The notes: generated by a model from the sequence alone, not told the origin. Shown: positions 33,684-46,304, counted from the stretch's first letter. The stretch is 50,299 nucleotides of DNA from Terfezia claveryi (GCA_015179025.1 WHUX01000305.1:1-50299), one strand, 5' to 3'. Numbers and translations: made by a program.

Positions 33684-35270
33684 TCATTGGGCGGGGCGAG
33701 GCTTCCGGAGGTAACGCTGGTGGAACAGGGTGACCAAGTCCTGTGCGTTTCCCAGGTCCTCTGCTGGTTGCCAGGTCGTCTCCTCATCTCCCAGCCATTT
33801 GACCTTATATTGCAGGTGCCCATACCTTCTTGGGGAGTCCAGCACTTTCTCTACCTCCCATTCCTCCTCACCTTCGATAACTATGGGGGAAGGTGGAGGG
33901 TGTTTCTGGCCGGGGAGAGGGTCGCTAGTGGCAGGCTCGATCTCGGAGACATGGACGACTGGATGTCGTTTGATATCCTTGGGGAACCTCAGGCGGTAGG
34001 CATGAGTGCCCACAGTGGCCAACACCTCAAATGGACCCAGGAACTTGTGGTCGAGCTTGCGGGAGGGCCGTTCTGTTCAGAAGTGCCGGCTGGAGAGCCA
34101 TACTTTGTCACCTGGCTGATATCTGGGGGCTGGCAACCATGAGCCATTGGCATATTCGGCTTGCCTGGCTTGCGCATACCTCAGCTCTGCCTTCAGGGTC
34201 GAGTGGAGCTCAGTGATTCCGGCTGCGAATTCCTTGGCTAGGGGTTGGGCTCTCTGCTGGGGAGCTAGAGTGTCCACGAATCGGGGGTGCCAACCGTAAT
34301 TGGCCAGGAAAGGAGAGGTTTTGGAGGATTCCGAGAACTGGTTGTTCGCGGCGAATTCGCAGGTGGCCAGCAGCGAAACCCAGTTATCCTGCTGGTAGTT
34401 GACAAAGGCCCGCAGATATTGCTCCATAATGGTGTTCATCCTTTCCGATTGGCCGTCCGTCTGGAGGTGATATGCTATTGACAGGCGTACTTTGATCCCC
34501 AGAAGTTCGCAGAAGGCTTGCCAGAATTCTGAGGTAAACTGAGGGCCACGGTCGGATACGATCGACTCAGGAAGGCCATGGTATTGGAATACATTGTTGA
34601 GGTAGAGATTGGCTAACTCTGGGGCGGAGTAGGTGTCCCGGCAAGGTATAACATGCCTTATTTTCGTCAACCGATCTACCACCATTAAGATGGCATTGAA
34701 CCCCGAATCTTCTGGCAACCCTGTCACGAAGTCCATAGTCAGGTGCAGCCACGGCCGATCAGGGATATCCAGAGGTTTCAGGGTCCCATACGGGGCGTGG
34801 CGGACAGGCTTAGCATGCTTGCAAACGTGGCAGTTACGTACGTACCGCTCCACGTCCTTCCGTTGGTCAATCCATGTGTATTCCCTGGCCAGAAGCTCTA
34901 ACGTTTTGGCCACTCCAGGGTGACCTGCAACTAGGCTGTCATGGTGTTCCTTGATCAATCGAAGGCGCAGCTCTCCTTCCGGCACATACAGCTGTTCCAG
35001 GTGGTAGAGGAGGCCTTCCTAGACGGTACACTTGGCTAGGGAGATCTTGGGGTGGCGGCGCTGGCCAGAATCCACTGCGGTGATAATTTCCTTGGTCAAG
35101 GGGTCGTTCTCATATGCTTGTCTCACTAGTTGTCGGAGGTCAGCCTCAGCTTCCGCATCCTCCCCAGCCTCAGCTTCCGCATCAGCCTCAACCTCAGCTT
35201 CAGCTTCCGCATCAGCCTCAGCCTCCATCAGGAAAGAATTTTCCTCGCCCTAACGCCTCTCAGGGCCTTC
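33684..35270 (-). pseudogene. Gyp-B pol 3' half: integrase and chromodomain, two in-frame stops
   Basis: This second chromovirus family is distinct from Gyp-A in sequence and codon use. From the 5' side: an acidic low-complexity segment (EAEADAEAEA, about 35150-35240), DLRQLVRQAYENDP, the integrase zinc region (EHHDSLVAGHPG, CHVCKHAKP), core motifs MDFVTGLPED, VSDRGPQFTSEFW and TDGQSERMN (DDE), a basic C-terminal part, FEVLATVG, HPVVHVSEIEP, then a chromodomain (VEKVLDSPRR..., YKVKWLGDEETTWQPAEDL). One reading frame continues from 35228 to 33684, broken only by TAG at 35019 and TGA at 34077 (CGA to TGA type). RNase H, RT, protease and gag are absent: the copy is truncated at about 35270. Integrase strand transfer and H3K9me-directed targeting are the family roles; this copy is dead. 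Confidence 0.92.
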
Positions 35271-35309
35271 TGGCGCACCCTCAAGATCCCTCAGACGCCA
35301 GGTCGCCGC

Positions 35310-35560
35310 ATGCGCCCCAACGCTTATCGTCCGGTACGGATGCGCCCCAAGCTTGTTGTCCGATACGGATGTGCCCAAACGCTTGTCGTCCGGTACGGAT
35401 GTGCCCCAACGCTTGTCGTCCAGTACGGCTGTGCCCCAACGCACATCGTCCGGTACGGATGTGCCCCAACGCTTGTCGTCCGGTACGGATGTGCCCCAAT
35501 ACTTGTCGTCCGGTACGGATGCGCCCCAACCCTCGTCGTCCGGCACAGATACACTGCAAC
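35310..35560. repeat. 30-bp minisatellite (about 8 units)
   Basis: Units of 30 bp contain GTGCCCCAACGCTTGTCG and TCCGGTACGGAT. The period is a multiple of three, so several frames on both strands are open and read as 10-residue repeats (for example GTDVPQRLSS). I see no evidence that any is a gene. It lies between truncated Gyp-B and the Plavaka pseudogene. Confidence 0.88.
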
Positions 35561-35927
35561 GCCGTGTCTGTAGCATCTGTCACTATAATGCCTATACCAT
35601 AGCAAGTGTCACCACTATGCGCTGCCTCTCACCATCCGCCTTGGTGCCTAGCCTCGACTGTCCATCATCTTCGTACTTTGCCAGACGCTCACCATCCCAC
35701 GGCTCCCGCTCTTCCCTCTGCGCCTCCTCAAGGTACCCTTCCATTACGTTTCCTAGAACTCATCACTATGTACTCATCCTGTCCTACCCAAAGCCTCTCA
35801 ATTTCTCTCCCCGAGCTTTACCACTCCCTTCACCTCCCTATCCATTGATCATCTCACAATCGCATTATGTTTTTAAACACTCCGCATAAGCTGTTCCATT
35901 ATTCTATTCAATAATATCCTAACCTAT
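35561..35927. other. Unassigned C-rich spacer downstream of transposase
   Basis: Pyrimidine-rich sequence with CTCACCATCC-type repeats. There are open frames but no recognisable protein. It may be the 3' flank of the Plavaka element. Confidence 0.35.
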
Positions 35928-38489
35928 CTAATCATACAACTCGTTCCACGTATTAAAATCAATCCTGTTATTAACCAACCAGACCCTCTCCGTCTCCACT
36001 GGTATCATATGTGCCATCCTCTCTATGTCCGAAACCTTGATAACATTCAGTGCCCCTTCGTCCTCCCGTTTTTCCATCCTTATCATCCTCTCATCACCAT
36101 GCGGTCTACTAGAACCCTTTACTTTCAGAAACCTCACGTATGCCACCTCATGCGTTGTCCCCATCCCATTCATTCCCATCCCATTCCAGATCCTGAAAAG
36201 TCCTTCCAGCCTAGCTACAGTACGACCATCGAGTTTCCCACTGCACTCTTGTGACCGCGGCCTCTTTCTTACCCAAATCCAATCTGCCCTTAAATTTCCA
36301 TGCTTTCTAAAGTCCCTATCTCCTGTCCAGTGAAGATTGTGAATTTCCAAACCATCACCTTGAAATTGCGGCACTGCTACCCTAAGACTACTGACATATT
36401 GCCCTCGGTACTCCTCGATCCCCTCCTTATCTCCTGTAGCAACCCCCAAATAACTATTCACGCATAGGTAATCCCGAAACTTGCCAATTAGGTTCGGGAT
36501 TCAGAGGACCTGTGCAAGCACTGAGAGGGGTTCTGCTATTGCATTCCGAGCCTGCGGTTGCCCAGTCATTCTCAGATGATCTTTATTTGTAGTCGTATCT
36601 TCTCCATCCTTTCTCATTGTCGTAACTAGAGCCTTGATCTCCGCATCGAACGTCACCTCCTTATCCTACGCACATAAATTCAACTCTAGCATCTTAAACG
36701 CATGGTCTCTTGTATGTGTGTCAAGAATTTGCATTGTTGCGTCAACTCTATTCGAACGTATATAAGCATCCTTCAGTGGCTTGTGGAGGGCCTCGGTAAT
36801 CTCTGTTGAATACTGTGGGAGGGTTCCAAATTGAATGACCTGTTCCGCGTAATAGGTCAGAAGGTGTAGCTTCGGATAGTTGAATGTAGACTGACCCAGC
36901 ATGTCGGTCACCAGGTGTTCTTGTTCCTGATGATTTGCAGTTGCTTGGTTTGCCTTCTGCGTAGCCGTTGCCGGAAAGTAACTCGAAATTGTTGCCTGAC
37001 GAGCCTGAGTGCTGCCATATCCTTAGAAGCCCCTTTCGCCTTGTTCTGGTCAGCCTTACTTGCACGAAATTCCCCAAATATATGACGATACTTGTGGAAT
37101 TCCTGTAGGTACTTAGTCATATATTGGATTGTCTCCCCCGTATGACTTCGATATTGGGCAATTAAACAGAAGTCCGACTGTGCACGAACGGCCCAGATAG
37201 CAATTTTCACATCAGCCTGAGCAACTGGCCCCAGTCGGCTGGTGTCCGTCTCACGACGCATGGTGGCTGTGAAATAACAAGAATGACCCATCCCACACCT
37301 CGCATTTCCACACCGCTCCACGTTGTGATTTGGCGATACTGCTTCCTTGTGGAGTGAACCCTGGGTATGGCGGCAATGTACTCCATATTTCATCGAAAAC
37401 TGCAAGCCTTTTGTGTTTTCCCAAGAATCCCTGTATCCACTCCATCAAATTTTTCAGGACACCTAGGTGTATATTATATAGTATGTCTCCACGTACAATA
37501 CTCGGTGGGTGGACCGTGGGGAGACTCCATAGCGCATTCTGGATTGGCTTTACATCCAGAGTAGTTAACCTATCATTCACAATTAATTTCCTCATCTGTA
37601 GAAAGGGGGTTGACGGACCCATTGTTATCGTTGGCCGCCCATAGGCGCTCATAGCCAGTATGGTCATGCTGAGGGTACGGTCGTTTAGGTAATAACCCAA
37701 GCTGATCTCGACTCGCTATACATATTGGACACTAGTTGACTTTTATGCAATGGATATTTACATTCTCCATGTAATCAGCAAGCCAAGTTAATACGATAGG
37801 TATACAACGCTGGACGTTCTCATCTCCGCATACTATCTCCGACCCACCCGCCTTTGCAAAGTCAGTCATTGTCCAACAGAGCCTCTTTTGAGTTTGTCAC
37901 CATACCTGGAACATATTGACTATGGGTTCCAAGATCCGTTCAATCAGTCGGTGTTGAGTCTCAAGGGAATCATGCTCTTGGTTCCGAACCGAGAATCCGA
38001 TGAGGGACTTTGTTCGTTTCGGGCCAATAGGTAACAGGCCTATTAGCATCCACGCCTGGCTTGATGGCTTATTTCGGATAGCTGATGGGATATTTCCCAC
38101 GCTCATGAAAATTGGCCACAACTTCTTGTCGCCGGAAAAGTTGGTTAAGCATGTTTGATCCGAGGTTATCAGAATAGGCACTAGACTCAAGGCAACTGGT
38201 AGGGTCATCTGACAGCCTGTTAGTAGCTGTTTATTTCATAAGGGACTGGATAAGAACCTACCTGCGTGTCCTACCACCAGTCTCCTGTATGCATCTCCGT
38301 ATAGACCCTGTTACCTTGTCGATCAAAATCCTTCTGAGGTTTGAAAACCAGATGCTGAGCGTATGCTTTCTGGCGGAGAAGGTAACGAATACACTGTTCA
38401 ACGTCTCTATAGAAAAATGTCACCCCTTTTTGCAGGTGGAAATCCACGGTCCCATGTTGCCATGCTGGTTGGTCTATCAGGGCTCGCAT
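35928..38489 (-). pseudogene. Plavaka-type transposase, nearly full length but broken
   Basis: Read on the minus strand, five conserved blocks appear in the right order. (1) HLVFKPQKDFDRQGNRVY and HTGDWW at 38271-38420. (2) VPILITSDQTCLTNFSGDK, WPIFMSVGNIP and KPSSQAWMLIGLLP at 38000-38180. (3) VCGDENVQRCIPIV and a CPICIAS cysteine pair at 37710-37850. (4) GDILYNIHLGVLKNLMEWIQ and PPYPGFT at 37350-37530. (5) AQYRSHTGETIQYM, then LPQYSTEITEALHKPLKDAY and a C-terminal VSDIERMAHMIPV at 36020-37200. These are hallmarks of Plavaka transposases, DDE-type enzymes of CACTA-like fungal DNA transposons. An intron is visible (38209-38261). Stops (TAG for a third Trp at 38271, TAG before CPICIAS near 37733) and frameshifts (near 37405-37700, 36905, 36470-36660) inactivate it. 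The N-terminus is cut off by Gyp-A copy A3 at 38552. Confidence 0.8.
38209..38261 (-). other. Likely spliceosomal intron in Plavaka transposase
   Basis: 53 bp on the minus strand: GTAGGT at the 5' end, branch-like CTAAC (within CTACTAACAGG) 15 bases before the terminal CAG. Splicing joins ...WWxDTQ to MTLPVALSLVPILI, which restores the family continuity in phase 0. Length and signals are typical of fungi. Confidence 0.65.
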
Positions 38490-38551
38490 TTTATTACGCC
38501 AGGTATGACCAGACCTATAGCTGACCCCTAGTGTCCGGGAGGTATCCAGAG

Positions 38552-40006
38552 TGTCACGGGGGCCCTATTAACTGATAGCGCTCTTGCGACTATTAGGACG
38601 GCCGTAATTTGCTGCCGCAACGATATCTATTCCACAACACAGAATATCAATCCTATAGCAGTAAAGTTCAATCCAACGATAGTCCCTCACAACGGATCTT
38701 ATTTCGCAACACAAAATAAATCCTATGTCGCTTGAACGTAAAGTTAACTCAAGACTTAGAACTTTGTAGGCTTCGTATACTCAAGGTGCTCTTGCTTTCG
38801 AATACTCGCTGGTGGTAGAATGAATTCAACCGGAACTACTTGCACTATTTATATCCCGCGGTGTTTGTAGATATTCTTATGATAAAAATATTTTATAAAC
38901 GCGGGCCTACCTGTCACCTTGGAATTTCTTTCTAAGTGTTATGCCATCCACACCTTTGTTAATGCAGTTGCTATCTGCACTCGTTGTCACAGGTTACTAA
39001 CCCAAACGTAGAGAATATTTCCATGTCTGCATGTTATACATATTTCGCTTATTGCTCGCTTATCCCATTAAAGAATTCTTATTCGAGACAACTAAATTCA
39101 ATTCCAGATACGTTACCAATCCCCGATACTATCGAATTACCATCCGACAATATCCGAAGGCATCTAATTACGTTTCCGGCAGTATTCACTTAATAGTGTC
39201 TAGTGTCCATTGAAAATAATTTTCAACTGCACATAACTCTATGAATAGAGAACCGTGGGTCACAAGTAGATTACCATTGGAAAGGTATCAACGCATAGAA
39301 GATTATAGAATCTTAGTTTATCGCGATACCCAAATTATTCACGGAGTTATTACCAATAATAAGAAAACCTCCTCATGGACCTATATGACCTTATTAAAAG
39401 TCTTATATCTCCATGAGTTTAACTCCGATTATAAAAAGGATTGCAGAAATGGAATCAGGACGAAGAGTAGGCCTAGATAGAACCTTGAAACATTAAATTC
39501 GGAGAACTTTATGTTTTGGCCCTACCTTTGGCCTCGGTCCTGGGCGCACTCCCTTATAGTGTCACCGGACGCACTTTGGTCTAAAGTGCGCCCTCGGTCC
39601 TTCATTTTTTTAGTTATTTTTACCGAATTATTTTCCTGCAGTTCAGGGTAATAATTCAATATTCAGGGTAACGCCAAGACTTCAGGGTAACAGCTAATAT
39701 AGCTAGCATGCATATAGTCAGCATATTAATCTGAGTATAACTATTGAACCGTTAATCGGATTCTTATGAAACTTAAACCGTAGCTTCCTCAAGGGTCTAT
39801 GGACGTTCCATAAGGGTCTTAATCATCTAGGATGATTATAAACCACTCCGAGGTTCATACCCGTTTCATATACTTAACTCTTATAGATAAGTATTAGAAA
39901 CGTTTGCACCACACTGCTAAGAGTGTACCTAGAGTTCATATAGATTCTAGGGTCGTTCTATAAGGGCCCAAGTACCTTTGGTAGGGCTGGATGTCACCCC
40001 GTGACA
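38552..40006 (-). repeat. 3' LTR of A3
   Basis: 1,455 bp, TGTCACGGGGGCCC...CACCCCGTGACA on the plus strand. It carries the variant TTCAATCCAAC (near 38667), as in A2 and the solo LTR. Confidence 0.96.
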
Positions 40007-40248
40007 GTGCCTCCCCCCTTAAGGTTCTTGTCCACAAGAACCTAATTGATCATGCAATTAGAATCATTATTGCTACTAACAACAATGGATGGGGCTTGAG
40101 GACCAGTCCTCATATACAAAGCCAAAACATAGCTGCGTACGTCTCTTTGCACCCCTGGGACAATATGGCATAAGAAATACAGGTAAAACAAAAACGTAAA
40201 GATAATTCAAAAAACCTAATGCCTAATATAGGAAAAAAAGAAAAATCC

Positions 40249-43200
40249 TCACAAGATAACATCAGGGTCCCGAGGCTTACGAGGATTATCCAGATGAATT
40301 TTCGAATTAAATCGGCTGCTCCATCCTTCAGGTTCTCATATGGTTCCCATGTGTCATCATCAGGACCGTAACCCTTCCAAGAGACTAAATACATAACCCG
40401 TCCCTTCCTGAGCTCACTTGTCCTAACCTTTTCCACCTGGTATTCCGATTCTTCGAGGTCGACTGGAGGGGGTGTTGGCGAGCGTCTGCCGGCAATCGTG
40501 TTAAGGTGGTAGGGTTCCAACAAACTAATATGAAAAACTGGGTGAGTTTTGCCTGTGCTCGGGGAAGCTCTAACTCATAGGCATAGGTGCCTATAAGCCG
40601 TTTGATTCTAAACTTCCCTCGTAACTTGTAGTCAAGCTTCTTGGTCGGACGCCTTGTTTTGATGTTCTTTGCGTTGACCATGACCCAATCTCCCACTTTG
40701 AATGTCGGTTCCTTCTCTGCTACCTTGAGATTGTAGTATTTGGACATCCGGTCCTGTGCTGCCTTCATGTTCTCCCTCATAGCCTCCCTCATTGCGTCCA
40801 AGGTTTCGACTGTCTTGACTGCCTCAGGGTTGTTCGATTCAGTTGAGGCTTCGGTTGGGTTCTGGAAATTATTTTCTGGGTGTTGAGCGTATGCGGCAAA
40901 GAATGGTGTGAGTTTGGTACTAGAATGGACAGTGTTATTATAACAGAACTCGGCAAATGGTAATAACTCGACCCAGTCATCCTGATCCCAACAGCAATAC
41001 GTCCGTAGATAATGCTCAAGGGTCTGGTTGACTCGTTCAGTTTGACCATCAGTCTGGGGGTGATATGCCGAGGACTTATCCAACTCAACTCCTAATAACC
41101 GCATTACCTCCATCCAAAACGAACTTGTAAACACCGAATCCCGATCCGAAACAACCCTCTTTGGTAATCCGTGCAGCCTCCAAACCTCCTTGACAAATAT
41201 CCCAGCCAACTCTTTTGCCTTCCGGTTCTTTAAGGAATGAAATGCGACATCTTAGTAAACCTATCAACAATAACCCAATCTGATTATACCCTTTGACTGG
41301 TGGTAAATCAGTGATGAAATCCATCGAAATGTGTTCCCACGGCCTATAGGGGATTGGAAGAGGTACGAGCTTGCCATATTTCTTGTGTCTTGCAGTCTTG
41401 TTTCTTTGGCAAGCATCGCATGTACGAACGTAGTTTCGTACCCAGTCTTCCATGTTAGGCCAGTAGTAATTTCGTTTCATTAGCTCGAGGGTTTTGTCAC
41501 GTCCGAAATGACCTGCAACTTTAGCATCATGACTTTGGAAAGCCACTTTCAACTTAAGGGAATTGTTGTCAGGTATATATAGGCGACGTTCATAGGTTAC
41601 CATGTCATCTTCTAAACCGTAATGATCGAGTCCAGGATACTCCTTGCCAAACTTCAACGCGTTCCGAATCCCTAACCACTTGTCATCCTTGAGGCCAGCC
41701 TCTTGGATCTCCTTCGACCAACTTGATTCTTCTGTTTGTGAGGCCTTCACTGCCATAATGCGGCGCGTTACTAGACTCTCCTCACTTGTTCCCAGTTGGA
41801 ATTGACCAGGCTTGAACATCCGAATCGTGTGGTCCTGCTTCTCTCCCCCTCCTTCGAGGTCAGGATCAACCTGACGAGAAAGCGCATCTGCCTTGCCATT
41901 CTTATCACCTGGGCGGTAGATGATTCTAAAATTGAACTGGCTTAGTATTTCCGCCCATCTGGCCTGCCTTCGATTGAGTATTTTGTGGAATTAAAGTACT
42001 CAAGGTTCTTGTGATCCGTATACACAATTATCTCCTCCGGGGCACCCATGAGAAAATGTCTCCATTCTTGGAAACAATTGACAATTACGACCATTTCTTT
42101 GTCATGGACGTCGTAATTAAGCTCTGCTGGGATGAAGCGTTTCGAGTAGTACGCTACTGGGTGCCAACGACCATCTGGTTCTTTTTGGGATAGAATACCA
42201 GCTTTTGCTAGATCAGACGCGTCTGTCTCGATCATTTTTGGTCGTTCTGGGTGATAATGGCATAGTATCGGAGCGGTTGTGAACCTATATTTCAACTCAT
42301 CGAAGGCCTGTTGACACTGCTGTGTCCAGTTCCAAGGAACTCCATTGTGCGTTAGTGTCTGAATCGGCAAAGCCAAACTACTAAAGCCTTGAATAAACCG
42401 GCGATAGAAATTAGCAAACCAATAAACCTCTGCACTTCTTTGACGTTCCGAGGAGCCTGCCAGGCGAGGATGTCCTCGACTTTCTTCTGCCCCATTTGTA
42501 TCCCCTTTGTACCTACTTTAAATCCCACGAATTCGACTTCTGGGACATGGAAGATACACTTGTCTATGTTGACACAAAGGTTATTCTCCGTTAGTTTCTG
42601 CAGCACCCAACGGACGAGCTCGACATGTTCTTCCTCTGTTTGGGTATAAATGAGGATATCATCAATATATACAACTATTCCTCGGTCAATTCGTTCCGAT
42701 AGAATATTGTTAACATGTCGCTGGAAAACAGATGGCGCATTAGTTAGCCCAAAAGGCATAACTGTATATTCGTATAAGCCATATCTTGTCTTGAATGCTG
42801 TTTTCCACTCGTCTCCGGCTGCTATTCTGAGTAGGTTAAACCCGAGTTTGAGATCGAGTTTGGAGAAAACCTGTGAAGTACCAACTTGTTCCATTAGGGT
42901 AGTCATAAGTGGTAGGGGATACTTGTCTTTTTTGGTTATGGCATTGAGCCCTCTATAGTCTACGACTATTCTGAGCTTGCCATTTGGCTGTTTGGCGAAG
43001 AATATAGGAGCGCCAGCACTGCTTTTGCTCGGTCTTATCTTGCCGGTTCGGAGCATCTCATCTAGGTATTCTTTGAGAAGCTCCAATTCATCAGGGGAGA
43101 GGGGGTATAGTTTTCCTGACGGGGGACTCTTTCCTTCTTCTAACTCAATTGTCATGTCTTGTGGACCGTGCGTGGGAAGGGCGGATTGCAACTCCTTTCC

Positions 43201-44058
43201 AAAGATTTTTACAAAATCCCTGTACTGTGTTGGCAATCGATCAGCAAGTTCATGGATATTTTCAGTCGCTGTTATTTTCATAACCTTGCGAACGTCTCCA
43301 TTAGCGAACTTCTGATAATCCCATTCCCCTATTTCAATTAATCCGACATATTGAGTCTCTGCAAGTACTTCGTCAAAGTCAGCGAAATCAGTAACCTCCT
43401 CGATTTCCAACGCTCTTTTTAGCTCGAGTCCATAAGGAGTGGTGACCCGTAGCTTATCACAATTGGCTTTAATCCAATCCATCCCCAAAATGAGTGGAAG
43501 ACCTGGTTCGAGGCACGCAACCTCAGTTACCAGGTCAAGAGTTTTGTTTCGTCCCGATCTTGCATCTGGGACCTCCATCTGCAGGTTCTGAACCTGCACT
43601 GTGCCAGACCTCTTGAGAATCGAGCCGTCGGCGCTCTCTAATCTCAGTCTTTTCTCCCTCTTAACCCAAGGCAGCATCATCTGTTCAACGAAAGAAGAAT
43701 CAAAAATCGTGGCTTCTGCGCCAGTATCAACCAAAGCATTAATGGAAATTTCGCGTTTATTTCCTCCGTACATCCAAGATAACTTAACAGAGATAAGAAA
43801 TTTCAGTCCTTCACGCTTCAATACCTTCGCACCCGATTTTCCTGCCAAAGAGAGATCCTTAATTCCATCCAATGAAATATCCGGCACCGCCACCTTTCGT
43901 GGTCTTTTTTCGAGTGCGCCAATATGAGGAGCCACCTCATCATCAGCTTTTCTTTTTGTCCCTTTTTTTGCGTTTTTATTTGATAAAGAAAGAGAAGAAA
44001 TAGCAGAAGAAGACAAATTGCGAGAAACAGAACTAATCAAAACAGGGTCAATATCCAT
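40249..44058 (-). pseudogene. Gyp-A pol (copy A3), few frameshifts
   Basis: Same polyprotein as in A2, read on the minus strand from MDIDPV at 44058 to TGA at 40249. Protease (VDTGAEATIF) and RT (YIDDILIY) lie in one 568-residue open stretch, broken near 42415 where GGATTTGC has become GGTTTGC. RNase H and the IN zinc region continue over breaks near 41985 and 41080-41250. The integrase core to its C-terminus is open from 41209 (VSDRDSVFTSSF, TDGQTERVNQ). The chromodomain follows at about 40260-40440. An upstream extension to about 44139 (SQDWFSICVIRNG) is open in the same frame, as expected if Pol is made as a fusion to Gag. Pol differs from A2 by very few substitutions. Confidence 0.93.
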
Positions 44059-44251
44059 AGGTTCCCCTTCATGTTCCTCCTTCCAACTGCCAACAGAGAT
44101 GCCATTCCTTATAACACAAATAGAAAACCAATCCTGCGAGACTATCCGACCCGACGTACTAGATAGCCCGCATCCCTAACAGTCCGAATTTCCCCATAAT
44201 CCAACTCATCCTCACTCACAATATGCCCAAACTGAACCTCAAGTGGCGTTG

Positions 44252-46255
44252 CTACAGCCGCTCCTGCAGACACTGTCGCCACTTTCTTGCTTCCTCCTTT
44301 CCTTTACCCTTTCCCTTTGCCTTTGTCTCATCCGTAACCTTCCAACCGATTGAACAGTCACCCATCATGTGAGTTTTGTCCCCACACTTGATGCACTGTC
44401 CGTCCTTCTTCCGAGCCTGTCTCATAGCATATGTAACGCTATCTTGGCCAGGCTCTTTGGCTTTCTTGGAAGGGGTATCGGATTTGGATTTAGCCTTAGC
44501 ATCAGGCTTGGTTTTTGCCTTTTGCTTTGGCTTAGTAATTCGGTCTTTGAGGTTTTCGGACTTCTTTTCGCAGTCTTGGGAGTGTTGGGTACCTCCTTTT
44601 TCGCACCAGCAGCCTGTTCTTTTTGACGGAACTGGCTCTGTGCATGTGCCTCCCTAACCTTCTCATACTCAACCTGAGACCCGGCATTAGCAATGCCTGA
44701 AAGCACATTTCTGTACTTGCTGGCACTTTATCGAGAATGTCTTTGTCAGTACTGACTCGGACCATATGGGCCCGAGTCTCAGGCTGAATAGCACTAATCA
44801 GGTGCTCCCAGAGCTGTTCCCGTGGTAGTTCCGCTACCAACTGATGAACCCTGACACGAGCGATGAAATCTTTCATCAACTCACCTTTCTTCTGGAATTC
44901 CTTCTGAGGGAGACCTTTGCATCCGCTTCTCATGCTGGTTCTGGTGTGCGTTTATGAATTCACGTTTAAAGACATTAAACGTGTCCCATTCAACCCATCC
45001 GGAGTTGGCATCTGGTGTTCGCTTGTGTTGGTTTGCATAATACCAGGTGCTCGCACCTCCTGTAAGTAGATCCGCTACAAACAGATTTTTTCGCTATGAG
45101 TAGAGTAGTTAGCGGCATGCGTTCAAAGGTGTGGTCTACCTTCATTAGGAATTCCTTCAGCTTGCTTGAAGTTCCATCGAACTTCGGAGGTAGGGGAGGT
45201 TTCGGGGTTCTTTCTTGTCAGAAAGAACTCGGGTTTTCTGGACTGGAGGTGGAGGAGGTGGAGGTGGTGGAGGTGGTACTGGACCTGTCCGAGTACCACG
45301 GATGATGAAATCTTCGATATCATCATCAATTGATCGAGTTCGTTTTTGTGGGCGTTGTTGGCCAAGTGGCTGCTCTTGTAGGTCCTTGAGCTTTCGTTTG
45401 TGAGTTTGAATCCGGCGAGAAGTTCTTCTACCGATTCCTTATTAGTCTCACAACTGCGAATACGATCATCCTGTTCTTGTTTAATCGCTTTCTGTGCCCA
45501 ATCATTTAGCTTGCCAACATCTGCCTTGATACCATCGAACTCCACCTTGCTGCATCATTATCGCCTCCGTATCCTCCTTGAGCTTTTTGTCAGCTCTTGC
45601 CATTGGATTTCTAAAGTTTCCTTAATGGAAACTGTTAGCCTCTTAACTGCATCTTCTTGCCCATCAGTTTGTCCTTTTAAGGCAGCTACTTCTTCAGTTA
45701 CTTGCTGTCGCAGTAACTTTAGATCATCATAAGTAGCTTTCGCACCATTGAATACGATTGTGTGAGCTTCTTGGGCTTGTTTTAGAAAACTAGCCTGGGC
45801 ATTTAAACCTTCTGTAAGGTTCATATTTCGGCTCGTTGCCGTTCGAATTCTGTGGCTCCATCACGAACTATTCTAGCCAATAATTCGTCATATTCTTGTT
45901 GGCTTAGTCCTGTCAGGGGGTCGAATTGGACGTAGTGGGGTTGTGCGGGATGGCGTTGGGAAGAGGCATTGCTGTTTGTTCGTCGAGGTGGTCTTCGGGA
46001 AGGTAGGCCAAATCGATCAATTAATCCAGGTGGGAATGATTGTAGTTCATCTGGACTATATATGGGATGTCTGGAGGATTCTATCCCACGAGATAGGATA
46101 TCCTCCATTGGGATGTCAATGAGATCATCTTCCGTATCAGTATCCGACTGTGGAAGATTGTGAGGTCTTTGTGTGATGGCACGGGGTGTGACATCTGGGA
46201 ACGTTAGGGGTTGGTAGGGCTGGCGAGGCCCTCTTGGTGTCTGTGAACTAGACAT
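44252..46255 (-). pseudogene. Gyp-A gag (copy A3), frame-broken
   Basis: The start is ATG at 46255 (MSSSQTPRGPRQPYQPL), followed by SDTDTEDDLIDIPMED, a coiled-coil-like helix (about 45500-45830), a proline run (about 45250-45285), a capsid domain (about 44700-45180), a basic tail and one CCHC knuckle (44354-44395, CIKCGDKTHMMGDC). The knuckle frame ends with TAG at 44252; the -1 frame is open to a stop at 44142. Breaks include a lost T near 45825 (GAAATATGA against GAAATTATGA in A1). Many positions agree with A1 rather than with A2, including the stretch VEFDGIKADVGKLNDWAQK. Beyond about 44285 the sequence becomes nearly identical to A2. Confidence 0.88.
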
Positions 46256-46304
46256 GATTAGAGTATATAGCAAATGATAACGAGAATCACTGGCTACAAA
46301 GTAA

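Noticed and set aside
33588..34142. 184-codon plus-strand open frame
   Set aside because: Antisense to the Gyp-B integrase and chromodomain, which has clear motifs on the minus strand.
35130..35602. Open frames with MCPNACRPVR or GYGCAPTLVV repeats
   Set aside because: 30-bp minisatellite read in phase; no start context or domain.
42650..43315. Plus-strand open frames of about 100 codons
   Set aside because: Antisense shadows of A3 RT; the same shadows occur opposite A2 pol.
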